Positions 9,309 through 17,702 of a stretch of 64,000 nt of DNA are shown piece after piece. Both the position numbers and the translations under genes were made by a program. Numbering within the stretch: the stretch's first letter is position 1; each line of letters begins with the position of its first letter. Source of the stretch: Burkholderiales bacterium (GTDB lineage Bacteria > Pseudomonadota > Gammaproteobacteria > Burkholderiales > SHXO01); contig JADZGB010000003.1 of the NCBI GenBank assembly GCA_020854105.1, positions 160,392-224,391 of the forward strand. The letters are read 5' to 3'. Below the pieces are notes generated by a model. That model had not been told where the DNA came from and ran no database searches. It was given only the letters and a program-made list of their open reading frames with translations.

Positions 9309-10569
9309 CTCGAAACTTGTCTGAGCGCCACATTTCCTGGACAAGCCAAGTTGCAGCATCTTCTGGCCCTCGAGCGACAGTCTCTAGCTGGATCCACTTC
9401 GCGCCCCTCTTCTCGAACACCCGTGCGAGACTGTTGGACTGGTTTACCCTTTCTCGCGCAGAATCAGCGGTCAGTTCCCCAGGTCGTCTCTGCACCAGCA
9501 CTTCTATCGGCGCACTCACTTCCACTACCACATCCGGGAGTGGAAGCACCCACGAATACAGCCTCGATAGGTACTTCCCCTTTACTCCAAGAAAGGCGTA
9601 TTCGGGATATCGATCCACGAGCACGACACAATTTCGCGCAAGGAGGGTTCGTCTAAGCCGCCGGATAAGAAACTCTAACGGGAATAGCCAACCGAGGCAG
9701 AGCGCAAGCGCCGCATACCGCATCGGTAACCGGAGGCCCTCCGCGAACTTCCAGAACCGGTACACACCCGGAAGCATCCACTCGTTCGCCCCCAATCCCG
9801 CGTACAGACGAATAGCGGGTAGTTCGAGGGCTTTCTGAACTGCGTCCACCAAGGTCGACTTGCCCGCCCCATCGCATCCGACAAACAGCACGCAGTAAGC
9901 AGCCGGTCCCCATCGACGTGCAATTGTCGGTCTTACCTTCTTCTCGATCTTTGGCTTCTGGAAGGGGAAATGCTTATCTATGGCGTGACGAATTCTCCGA
10001 GGTGACGACACCCGATCGAACTCGCAGGCCGTTATGGCATCCGTGATGTCTCTGGCTGTGCGCACTCGATCCGGGAAACTTGCTAGCGAAGGGAGAAACT
10101 GTTCGATGTAGCGGCAAAGCTGCTCCAGTTGCCGGCGCTCCAGAGACATCCTTTCTACGAACGCACATTTTGCTGCGTATAGCAAGATCAGATGCCATGC
10201 CTCGGGGATTACACCCGACTCCGCCCGTACGGCTTTGTCCAGCGCCTCGGCTTGAAATGCAGCAATTCGATATGCGCTTTCTTGTTGATCCCAGAAGGCG
10301 AGCTCGAACTTCACGTGTAGACGTACAGGTCGCAGCCCAGGAACTTGTACGAAGTAGAAGAAATGGTGGGGATACTTGGTGGGTCTTGACTGTTGAAGCA
10401 CGCCTTTAGCCCGACAAAACGCTTCGAACTGTTCTGCGGCCGATAGCGGGATGTAGAGGTCCAGATCACCCCCCACACCGCCGGTGAACTCGGAAAGTAG
10501 AAGATACGGTACACCCTCAGACTCCAGCAATCCGAGTACTACAGCCTTTGCATGCTCTGTTCGATACAT
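9274..10569 (-). CDS. Nucleotidyltransferase-like N-terminus fused to thymidylate-kinase-like P-loop domain
   Basis: N-term LLLSEFTGGVGGDLDLYIPLSAAEQFEAFC; C-term VLFVGCDGAGKSTLVDAVQKAL (Walker A), VVLVDRYPEYAFLG, RVFEKRGAKWIQLET. Confidence 0.65.
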   Translation of the reverse strand: MYRTEHAKAVVLGLLESEGVPYLLLSEFTGGVGGDLDLYIPLSAAEQFEAFCRAKGVLQQSRPTKYPHHFFYFVQVPGLRPVRLHVKFELAFWDQQESAYRIAAFQAEALDKAVRAESGVIPEAWHLILLYAAKCAFVERMSLERRQLEQLCRYIEQFLPSLASFPDRVRTARDITDAITACEFDRVSSPRRIRHAIDKHFPFQKPKIEKKVRPTIARRWGPAAYCVLFVGCDGAGKSTLVDAVQKALELPAIRLYAGLGANEWMLPGVYRFWKFAEGLRLPMRYAALALCLGWLFPLEFLIRRLRRTLLARNCVVLVDRYPEYAFLGVKGKYLSRLYSWVLPLPDVVVEVSAPIEVLVQRRPGELTADSARERVNQSNSLARVFEKRGAKWIQLETVARGPEDAATWLVQEMWRSDKFRDGMLCNASAPR

Positions 10570-10593
10570 CTCTGCGGACTAATGAACGGAAAT

Positions 10594-11388
10594 TCACCAC
10601 GTTTTTCTTGCTGCAACTATCGACAGGTGGCCCACGACACCAGCCAGTAGACTATCCGTCCCACTTTCTACTCTTTCGACTAACCTGTTCGGCATGGCGA
10701 TGTTCAATATCTGGCTGACCTTCCAGACCAGAGCAAGCTCTTGTTTGATGCCCGATGCGGACTGGATGCGAGAAATCCGCTCGACTTGGAAGTTGCAGGC
10801 GGTTAACTTCGTCAATACGTCCTTATCGTCCAAAAGGAACTGATAGAAGTCCGCCGGTTCATGCTGGAAAGCGGGAAGCGTTCGGTAAACGCGGCATTTC
10901 GCTTTGAACCTTCTTAATGGCGACATGCTGGGATACGTCAGGAACAGATAGCCGCCTGTTTTTAAGACCCGCCACGCCTCTCGCAGCAGCATGTCGTACC
11001 CGCCCCAGAAATGCTCGATGACGCCGAAGGACCAGTACCCATCGAAGCTGCTCTCGTGGAACGGAAGCGCGAACACATTGCCGACCTGAACCTCGAAGTC
11101 CGGCCGCACACGGTTGATACGTCGCACGGTGTTCTCGGCGAAGTCGATCCCGGTTACAGCGTATCCTGCATCGACCAACGCCGCCACTTTTCCCGCGGCG
11201 CCGCAGCCGCCCTCGAGGATACTAGCGCCGGCCGGTAGATATGCGGCAGTCAAATCGACGAACGGACGGACCGATTCCAGGTTGTAGAGGCCGATCTGTT
11301 CGTCCTGCCACTTCTCGTCCCAGAATTTCGCGGTTGCGCTGTGACCTGTCTGGATGACGCAGCGTCGATTCCTATCGTAGTACTTCAC
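10594..11388 (-). CDS. Class I SAM-dependent methyltransferase
   Basis: SILEGGCGAAGKVAALVDAGYAVTGIDFAENTVRRINRVRPDFEVQVGNVFALPFHESSFDGYWSFGVIEHF. Confidence 0.85.
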   Translation of the reverse strand: MKYYDRNRRCVIQTGHSATAKFWDEKWQDEQIGLYNLESVRPFVDLTAAYLPAGASILEGGCGAAGKVAALVDAGYAVTGIDFAENTVRRINRVRPDFEVQVGNVFALPFHESSFDGYWSFGVIEHFWGGYDMLLREAWRVLKTGGYLFLTYPSMSPLRRFKAKCRVYRTLPAFQHEPADFYQFLLDDKDVLTKLTACNFQVERISRIQSASGIKQELALVWKVSQILNIAMPNRLVERVESGTDSLLAGVVGHLSIVAARKTW

Positions 11389-11400
11389 TGCAGATCCCTG

Positions 11401-12627
11401 TCAATTGAGAATCGCATCCGCGACGCTGCGTATGTTCTCGGCCATGCCCTGCCCCGGCAGAATCCATTCGTACAGTCTCTGCGAATGCTCGCGCGCCGAT
11501 ACCTCGACGCGGTCCCAGTCGGCGGTGATGCGATGGAGCTGATCCGTGAGCGGGGAGTCGTCGTCGATGACGTGGTTCGAGCGGCGCACGCCGAGAACGT
11601 GCCGCTGCGTGTGCAGGTGCGCCTGCAACCGTGTCAGCATAGGCAAGGCCTCAGGCGCACGAATCTCCATCTGGGCTACAGGCAAGCCGAACAGCGCTGC
11701 GTCGAATGCGAACGTCGTCGCGATGTTCACCGAGATCCGCGCCTTGCTCAACTCCGCGATCCGCGCCGCATTGTACTCGGCCGTCAAGAGAATGTTCTCC
11801 TTCCTGTTGTTTTCGAAGTAGGCGCCGATGCTGACTTCTCCAGCCCGCCCGAGTGGGTCCAGCTCGCCGGGCACGCCGTTGGGCTTCGGCTTGACGAAGA
11901 CTGGCAGTCCGATCCTGGAGCATGCGCCGATCAAAGCGGAAGCAAAGAGCATCTCTTCGCGGAAGAGCTGCGGGTCCGAAGCGGAGCTCGACGTGAAAGG
12001 ATAGAGAACGTGGTGACCCAACGGGCGACCGGCGCGGGTGCAGAGGACTTCGGGATCGAGCAAATAGTCGAAGACGAACGGGTAGCTGATGCCGAAATGT
12101 TCGTCTCCCTGGCAGGCCCTCCAATCGTCAGCAAGATCGCCATTCCAGGTGAACACGAGGTGTGACTGATAGCCGGTGGCCCCGAACTTGGCCGGGTGAT
12201 CCCAACTTCCCGCAACTGTATACACCTGCACATCACGCGCGCAGAGGAGCCAGGGGACATTGCTCTTGGTGACGTGAACCACCTTTCGCGTTGGCAGCGG
12301 GTTCCGCAGCACGGCGGAAACCCCAAGCTTGCAGGCGGCATTGCGCTTGCGATTGCGCGCCTCTCCTCTGTTCACGACCGCACTTATCCGGCTTATCGCA
12401 GCGTGCGCCAGGCGTGCAGCACGATGCCGCCCCTCGAGCTCTTCGAGTGAGATGATGCTCCGGCCACGCCGAAGGATCTGATGAAACAGGCGCGCGACAG
12501 GCTGACTCACCACGAAGTGAACGGGCACCTCCCTGCTGAGCAGCTCCTCGATGTAGGGCGCCGCCGTCGAGAACTGCAGGGGCCACCGGCCGACGAAGGT
12601 CACGCCCTCCATGTACTGACGCTTCAC
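11401..12627 (-). CDS. Uncharacterised glycan-locus protein, possibly CDP-glycerol transferase/KpsS-like fold
   Basis: Long ORF in the operon with 4-nt overlap to the NeuA-like gene; FVKPKPNGVPGE...RISVNIATTFAFDAALFGLPVAQMEIR pattern. Family not recognised with confidence. Confidence 0.45.
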   Translation of the reverse strand: MKRQYMEGVTFVGRWPLQFSTAAPYIEELLSREVPVHFVVSQPVARLFHQILRRGRSIISLEELEGRHRAARLAHAAISRISAVVNRGEARNRKRNAACKLGVSAVLRNPLPTRKVVHVTKSNVPWLLCARDVQVYTVAGSWDHPAKFGATGYQSHLVFTWNGDLADDWRACQGDEHFGISYPFVFDYLLDPEVLCTRAGRPLGHHVLYPFTSSSASDPQLFREEMLFASALIGACSRIGLPVFVKPKPNGVPGELDPLGRAGEVSIGAYFENNRKENILLTAEYNAARIAELSKARISVNIATTFAFDAALFGLPVAQMEIRAPEALPMLTRLQAHLHTQRHVLGVRRSNHVIDDDSPLTDQLHRITADWDRVEVSAREHSQRLYEWILPGQGMAENIRSVADAILN

Positions 12628-13361
12628 GCTGGGCCCTGCTCACCCTGAGAGGCGAGCGCGTCTGCCATGAGCAGGCCGGCAAGGCGCAAGTCCAGCGGCT
12701 CGTCGATGTTCACGACGGGTCGCTCGATGATCACCGCGGCACAGTTGCGCTCGACGATCGCTCCGTGTTCGAAGAGCGTTTCGCGTCGCACGGCGTAGCA
12801 GATCCCGTTCCGGTGGTAGTAGGCGGGGATGGTCTGCCGGATGGAGTGGCGGGCACCCTCCGGCAGGTAGAAACCGATGCGGCCCTCGGTGTCGAGGACG
12901 AGAGTCTTGTGGGGCGTGTAGTGTGCAGGCGTCCTACTGACGGTGGCTGCCGCCTCGTGCCCATTCAGCATCAGCGCGGCGATCGTGCGCTCGAGATCGG
13001 CCACGCTGCGAAGCGGACTGGTGGGCTCGAGCAGAAGCGAGCAGTCGAAGCGCACGCCGTAGTGTCGCTCGGACTGGGTCCAGGCATGCCGCCACATGTC
13101 GGCAGAGCTGGAGCGATCTCCAGCGAGGTCGACCGGACGCATGAACGGCACGTCGATGCCGCAGGCGCGCCCTTCGGAAGCGATCTCTTCGTCGTCCGTG
13201 GACAGTACGACGTGATCGATCCACGAAGCCGCGCGTGCCACCCTTGACGCCCAGCCGACCAGCGACACCCCCTCGATCCGCGCCAGATTCTTGCGCGGGA
13301 TCGACTTACTGCCCCCTCGTGCCGGGATCACCGCCAGCACCTTCATCCCGTCCCACGTCAT
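12624..13361 (-). CDS. neuA: Acylneuraminate (nonulosonate) cytidylyltransferase, NeuA-like
   Basis: MKVLAVIPARGGSKSIPRKNLARIEGVSLVGWAS...VLSTDDEEIASEGRACGIDVPFMRP...LLLEPTSPLRSVADLERTI. Confidence 0.87.
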   Translation of the reverse strand: MTWDGMKVLAVIPARGGSKSIPRKNLARIEGVSLVGWASRVARAASWIDHVVLSTDDEEIASEGRACGIDVPFMRPVDLAGDRSSSADMWRHAWTQSERHYGVRFDCSLLLEPTSPLRSVADLERTIAALMLNGHEAAATVSRTPAHYTPHKTLVLDTEGRIGFYLPEGARHSIRQTIPAYYHRNGICYAVRRETLFEHGAIVERNCAAVIIERPVVNIDEPLDLRLAGLLMADALASQGEQGPA

Positions 13362-14365
13362 GGCGAGACCGTCACGCTCGATCCATCGGCGCTGCTGCGC
13401 CGTATTGCCTCGATGACCGTCAGCACCCGTAGGCCATCGGCAAGCGAGCACGTCGGCTGCGCGCCGTCTCCGTCGAGCAGTGCGAGAAACTCCCTCGCCA
13501 CGTCCACGAACATGTCGTTGCGCTCGCACTCGAAGGCCTCTATTCGATCCCAGCCCTCTGGCTTCGTCCCGATCGCGATCTGGTTGGGCGCCGCGGTCCA
13601 CAGCATCGAGCCGAATTCGCCGACGAAGCGGATGAATTTCTCGTGGGGCCTGCCGTACAGATCGAGATGCAAGCTCACGCGCAGACCCCCTGGATATGCC
13701 ATGAGCACGTCCACGTTGTCGTCGGTCTCGATCTCCAAACTGCTGAGCTTGTCGATGCGTCCAGACAGCTTCTCCGGCATTCCGAACATCCACAGGGCAA
13801 GGTCGATCCAGTGGCTCTCATCGAGAAGGGCACCCCCGCCCTCCGTGCTGCTCGCCATGAAGAAGTCCTGGTATCGCTCCCACGGGTGCCAGTCGGCAAG
13901 ATGTGCCGACATGTGGAACTGTACGTGGCGCAGTTCCCCGATCACGCACGCGTCCAGCAGTTCGCGCACGCGGCGCAGCGGCGGCCACCAGCGCCAGGTG
14001 TAGCCCAACAGCACGGGGACGGACTCAGCTCGAGCGCCCGCTTCCAGGCGGGCCGCGGAGCCAAGGTCCGGCGACACCGGCTTCTCCAGCAGCACCGGGA
14101 TGCCCGCGCGCAAGGCCGCCAGCGCTTGATCGACGTGCACGTGGGGAGGCGAACAGATGACCACCCCATCGAATCGGTCGGCACCCAGCGCCGCGCCGAT
14201 CTCCGGGTAGCCGGCGTGCGCCTTGGCCTCCCGCGCGAGCTCCTGGCGCCGCTCGGCACGAGGATCCACGCACGACACGCTGCAGCCGAGCGCGGAGAAA
14301 TTGCGCGCGTGCCGCCTGCCAACGCTGCCACTGCCGACGATGAGAATGTGCGGGGCCTGGTTCAT
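13358..14365 (-). CDS. Gfo/Idh/MocA family oxidoreductase
   Basis: ILIVGSGSVGRRHARNFSALGCSVSCVDP...DGVVICSPPHVHVDQALAALRAGIPVLLEKPVSPDL. Confidence 0.87.
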   Translation of the reverse strand: MNQAPHILIVGSGSVGRRHARNFSALGCSVSCVDPRAERRQELAREAKAHAGYPEIGAALGADRFDGVVICSPPHVHVDQALAALRAGIPVLLEKPVSPDLGSAARLEAGARAESVPVLLGYTWRWWPPLRRVRELLDACVIGELRHVQFHMSAHLADWHPWERYQDFFMASSTEGGGALLDESHWIDLALWMFGMPEKLSGRIDKLSSLEIETDDNVDVLMAYPGGLRVSLHLDLYGRPHEKFIRFVGEFGSMLWTAAPNQIAIGTKPEGWDRIEAFECERNDMFVDVAREFLALLDGDGAQPTCSLADGLRVLTVIEAIRRSSADGSSVTVSP

Positions 14366-15171
14366 GCGAACCCTTCATCGCGGATCGGCCACCGCGCATC
14401 GTCCGCCGCACGGTTGGCGAGGTACCGACTCAGCATTCCGCTGTCGAGATTCGACCACATGCGGCGCACGGCATCTGCATGGAAATCGCTGCGGCGGTAG
14501 ACCTTTCCGATGCTGAGGTCCTGTCCTGCCGGCTGCAGGCTCCCCTGCGCGTAACGCCCCAGGCTGACGGCGAGCGCGCCGACCCCTGCCACGATTGCCT
14601 TGATGCCCAGTTCGTGCGCCCGATCGTCGGCTTCGGGCACCGGTCGCACCTGCGCCAGCACCGCACCCGCATCGACTTTTTGCACGGCAAGGTGAATCGT
14701 GCAGCCCACGCAGGCGGGAACGCCATCTACCAGGGGCCAGAAGTTGGTGCCCGCGCCTCGGTAATAGGGTGACAGCCCCAGATGCATGTTCACCATCCGT
14801 CCTTCGTACATCGAGAGCAGGGGTGGACGTAGGATGCCTGTCCCATAGAGGACAATGAAGTGCGGCGCTTTCTGCTCGATCCAGTTTACGGCACGGGGTC
14901 CATTGATGTCGTCCTGCAGCAGTTCGAAGCGGTCGACAGCAGGGAAATCGCACTCGCCAAGCAGCCGCCGTTCGACCTCCGCGCGCTCGCGCAGATGCTT
15001 GTCGATCACCTCACGATCCGCCTCCTCCTGGACGGTCCGCTCATCGACAGCGCCTCGCTTGTTCTGCGACACGATCCCAACCAGGTTCAGCGCACCCGCC
15101 AATCGCTGAGCGACGAAACGATGCCGCCTGGAGTCGGCGGTCAGCAGCAGGACGCGCGGTTGGGGACGCAT
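14362..15171 (-). CDS. Formyltransferase-family protein
   Basis: MRPQPRVLLLTADSRRHRFVAQRL...MVNMHLGLSPYYRGAGTNFWPLVDGVPACVGCTIHLAVQKVDAGAVLAQ; catalytic-type N/H/D motifs present. Confidence 0.8.
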   Translation of the reverse strand: MRPQPRVLLLTADSRRHRFVAQRLAGALNLVGIVSQNKRGAVDERTVQEEADREVIDKHLRERAEVERRLLGECDFPAVDRFELLQDDINGPRAVNWIEQKAPHFIVLYGTGILRPPLLSMYEGRMVNMHLGLSPYYRGAGTNFWPLVDGVPACVGCTIHLAVQKVDAGAVLAQVRPVPEADDRAHELGIKAIVAGVGALAVSLGRYAQGSLQPAGQDLSIGKVYRRSDFHADAVRRMWSNLDSGMLSRYLANRAADDARWPIRDEGFA

Positions 15172-15175
15172 TCTG

Positions 15176-16156
15176 CTAGCACTGGAACCAAGCTGCCACG
15201 GGGAGACGGTGCGGCAGGTCTGCGAGAGACCAGGCAGAAGCGTTTCCACCGGGCATGTCGCTGTTGGAGAAGCGGGCGAGCAACAGAGGGCGCTTCAGAT
15301 CGAGATTGGTGGCGCGCTCCATCGTGAAGCCGAAGTTCATCCCCGCTTCCATGGAGAGGCGTGCCACCTCTTCGGACACGGCGGTGCGTCCCCCGTACGG
15401 ATAACTGACGCCCTGGATGCGACTGCATCCCCAAGCGGTGAGCAGGTCGAGGGACAGGGTGAGTTGGATGCTTGCCTCGTGCGCGGTCAACTGCGCGAGC
15501 GGCAGGTGGTCGTGCCCGTGCGTGCCGATGCAGCCCTCGTGCGCCAGCGCAGCGACCATGGCCATCGACATGTAGAGCGACTCCGACACGCTCGCCTCCT
15601 CGCTTCCGAACATCCTGCGAAAGACGTTCGCGATGAGCGCATCCCGCTGCGCTTCACCCAACACGAAATTGAGCAGGTATTTCACGCGCGCGGTGGGCGC
15701 TTCGTCGTATCGATATTGGCGAACGGCCTGGTCATGCAAATCGTCCGGAATCGCGCAATCGAACTGCGCCAGCATCCCCTCGACCTGCAGCGCCATTTCT
15801 TCCGGGGGCGTGTGCGCCCGCACCATGTGCAGCTGATGCACACGGCTGACGGTGCGCTCGGCGATGGGTCGGGTATTGACGTAGAAGATCGCCGGAATTC
15901 CCTTGCGCTGGAGAATCGGCCATGCATGGTCGTACTGTTCACGCAGGCCGTCATCAAAGGTCACGACCAGGGCATTGCGGGCAAGCGAGCGCGCTCCCAT
16001 CACTGTCGAGCGGATGTCGTCGCCCGACACGTACGTGAACACCCTGCTCAGTTGGTCGAGCTGGTTCTCGAACTCGCGCGGGGTTACGCCGTGTATGCCG
16101 GGATACGGCGCGGAATACTCGGGCCTGACGTAATGGAAGTTGATGGCGGTCAGCAT
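15176..16156 (-). CDS. Polysaccharide deacetylase (NodB-like) family protein
   Basis: FHYVRP...LVVTFDDGLREQYDHAWPILQRKGIPAIFYVNT...EGCIGTHGHDHLPLAQL...GVSYPYGGRTAVSEE. Confidence 0.83.
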   Translation of the reverse strand: MLTAINFHYVRPEYSAPYPGIHGVTPREFENQLDQLSRVFTYVSGDDIRSTVMGARSLARNALVVTFDDGLREQYDHAWPILQRKGIPAIFYVNTRPIAERTVSRVHQLHMVRAHTPPEEMALQVEGMLAQFDCAIPDDLHDQAVRQYRYDEAPTARVKYLLNFVLGEAQRDALIANVFRRMFGSEEASVSESLYMSMAMVAALAHEGCIGTHGHDHLPLAQLTAHEASIQLTLSLDLLTAWGCSRIQGVSYPYGGRTAVSEEVARLSMEAGMNFGFTMERATNLDLKRPLLLARFSNSDMPGGNASAWSLADLPHRLPVAAWFQC

Positions 16157-16163
16157 CGGGGAT

Positions 16164-17702
16164 TCAGCGTATTCCTTCGCACATCCGCTCGTATGGCTCG
16201 GGCTGGAATTCGACCTCGACATAGCCGGGCCCCCGCGTCTTGGACCACTGCGCAACGGCATCGGCCAGCCGGGAGGCATCGCGCACGTGCCAGGCAGGAA
16301 GTCCGAAGGCCTCCATCACTTTCTGCCAACTGGGATGGGCGATGTCGATCGGCGTACGGGTCAAGCCGTCCTTGAGCGCGCGCGTCGCCACCGAACCAAA
16401 GCGACCATCTGTCATGAGCACGAACAGAATCGGCAATCCACGCTCCACTGCGATACGAATTTCGCCGAGGTACATCGCAATGCCGCCGTCACCAGCCACG
16501 GCCACGACCGTGCGCGACGGATCGTGCATCGCAGCACCGATCGCCATCGGCACGGAGGTGCCCATGTAGCGTCCCTGGGCCGAGAACAGGCACCCGTTTA
16601 CATGCGAGGCGCGCCAAACGTGCTCGCCTATTGTGCAGAAGTAGCCGGTATCCATGACCAGCTGTACATCCCGGCCCAAACACTTCTCCATTACCTGGAA
16701 GGCGGCACCCGGGAGGAACCCCCGGACCAAGGTCTGATCCAGGCGTTGAAGGCACGACTGTAGCGGGTCCAGTCCCCAACGCTTTGCACGCAGTAGCTCC
16801 CAGATCCGTTCGTCGATGTCTGCCGCACGAGCGGCAAAGCCGAATGCTTCGATACCCGGAGGCCCGGCCGCATCGATGTTCACCGCCGGACAATGAAAGG
16901 GGCGGGTGGAAAGCAATTCGTTCGGCCGCAGGCCCAACCCCAGGACCAGATCCGCCTGCGGCAATACGCACCGCTCTGCCGTGAGCTCCAGTCCCACGCC
17001 GGTGTATACGCCCGCGGCATGCTCCAGGCGTTCGTCCACCACACCCTTTGCGGCGGCAGTGCAGAAAACCGGCATGTTCAGACGCGCCAGATCTGAACCC
17101 CATCCTCGGCGCACCGCCAGACTGCCCGCGATGACCACCGGCCGTCGCGAGGCGGCTAGCAGGGTCAGCAAGTCTTCCGACTGGTCGCGCACATGGGCAG
17201 GAGAAGGAACTGGCTCCTCCGTGGCTTCGGCACCGGCGAGTTCGAGGATCACCGGTCCTGGAACTTCCGACTCAGCCCACCCGGCAAGCGCTCGGAAATC
17301 AGGGCCGCGCTGGGATAGCACCCGAGCCCCCTTTGCCACGGCGCCGGTCAACAGGACATGGTCGAGCCGCTTGTGTGCCTTCTCGGGTCCCGCCGATCGC
17401 GGGTAGGCCTCGGTGAGGGCCAGCATCGGCCAGGCATCGAGGCTCGCCACCGCAAGGCCCGGCACCATGTTCGCGAGCCCCGGCCCCTTGATGCTGTACG
17501 CGACGCCGCTTCGGCCTGCAAGACGGCCGTCCGTCGCGGCCATGATGGCAGCGCTGCCTTCGAAGTAGGTCCGGACCGGATCGACGCCGCGCTTCTCGAG
17601 TTCATCGAGAACAGACAGGATCGCCCCGCTGCCCGTAATGCCGTAGACGTAGCGAACGCCGTGACCGGCGATATCCTCGGCGAGCCGCGCGAACTCGCTC
17701 AT
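16164..17702 (-). CDS. Thiamine pyrophosphate-dependent enzyme (acetolactate synthase/decarboxylase-like)
   Basis: GITGSGAILSVLDELEK...TYFEGSAAIMAATDGRLAGRSGVAYSIKGPGLANMVPGLAVASLDAWPML...VVAVAGDGGIAMYLGEIRIAVERGLPILFVLMTDGRFG (GDG motif). Confidence 0.85.
   Translation of the reverse strand: MSEFARLAEDIAGHGVRYVYGITGSGAILSVLDELEKRGVDPVRTYFEGSAAIMAATDGRLAGRSGVAYSIKGPGLANMVPGLAVASLDAWPMLALTEAYPRSAGPEKAHKRLDHVLLTGAVAKGARVLSQRGPDFRALAGWAESEVPGPVILELAGAEATEEPVPSPAHVRDQSEDLLTLLAASRRPVVIAGSLAVRRGWGSDLARLNMPVFCTAAAKGVVDERLEHAAGVYTGVGLELTAERCVLPQADLVLGLGLRPNELLSTRPFHCPAVNIDAAGPPGIEAFGFAARAADIDERIWELLRAKRWGLDPLQSCLQRLDQTLVRGFLPGAAFQVMEKCLGRDVQLVMDTGYFCTIGEHVWRASHVNGCLFSAQGRYMGTSVPMAIGAAMHDPSRTVVAVAGDGGIAMYLGEIRIAVERGLPILFVLMTDGRFGSVATRALKDGLTRTPIDIAHPSWQKVMEAFGLPAWHVRDASRLADAVAQWSKTRGPGYVEVEFQPEPYERMCEGIR

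Noticed and set aside
16164-17702. TPP enzyme considered as phosphonopyruvate decarboxylase of a phosphonate pathway
   Set aside because: No PEP mutase or phosphonate-specific gene was recognised in the window, so a phosphonate locus is not supported here.
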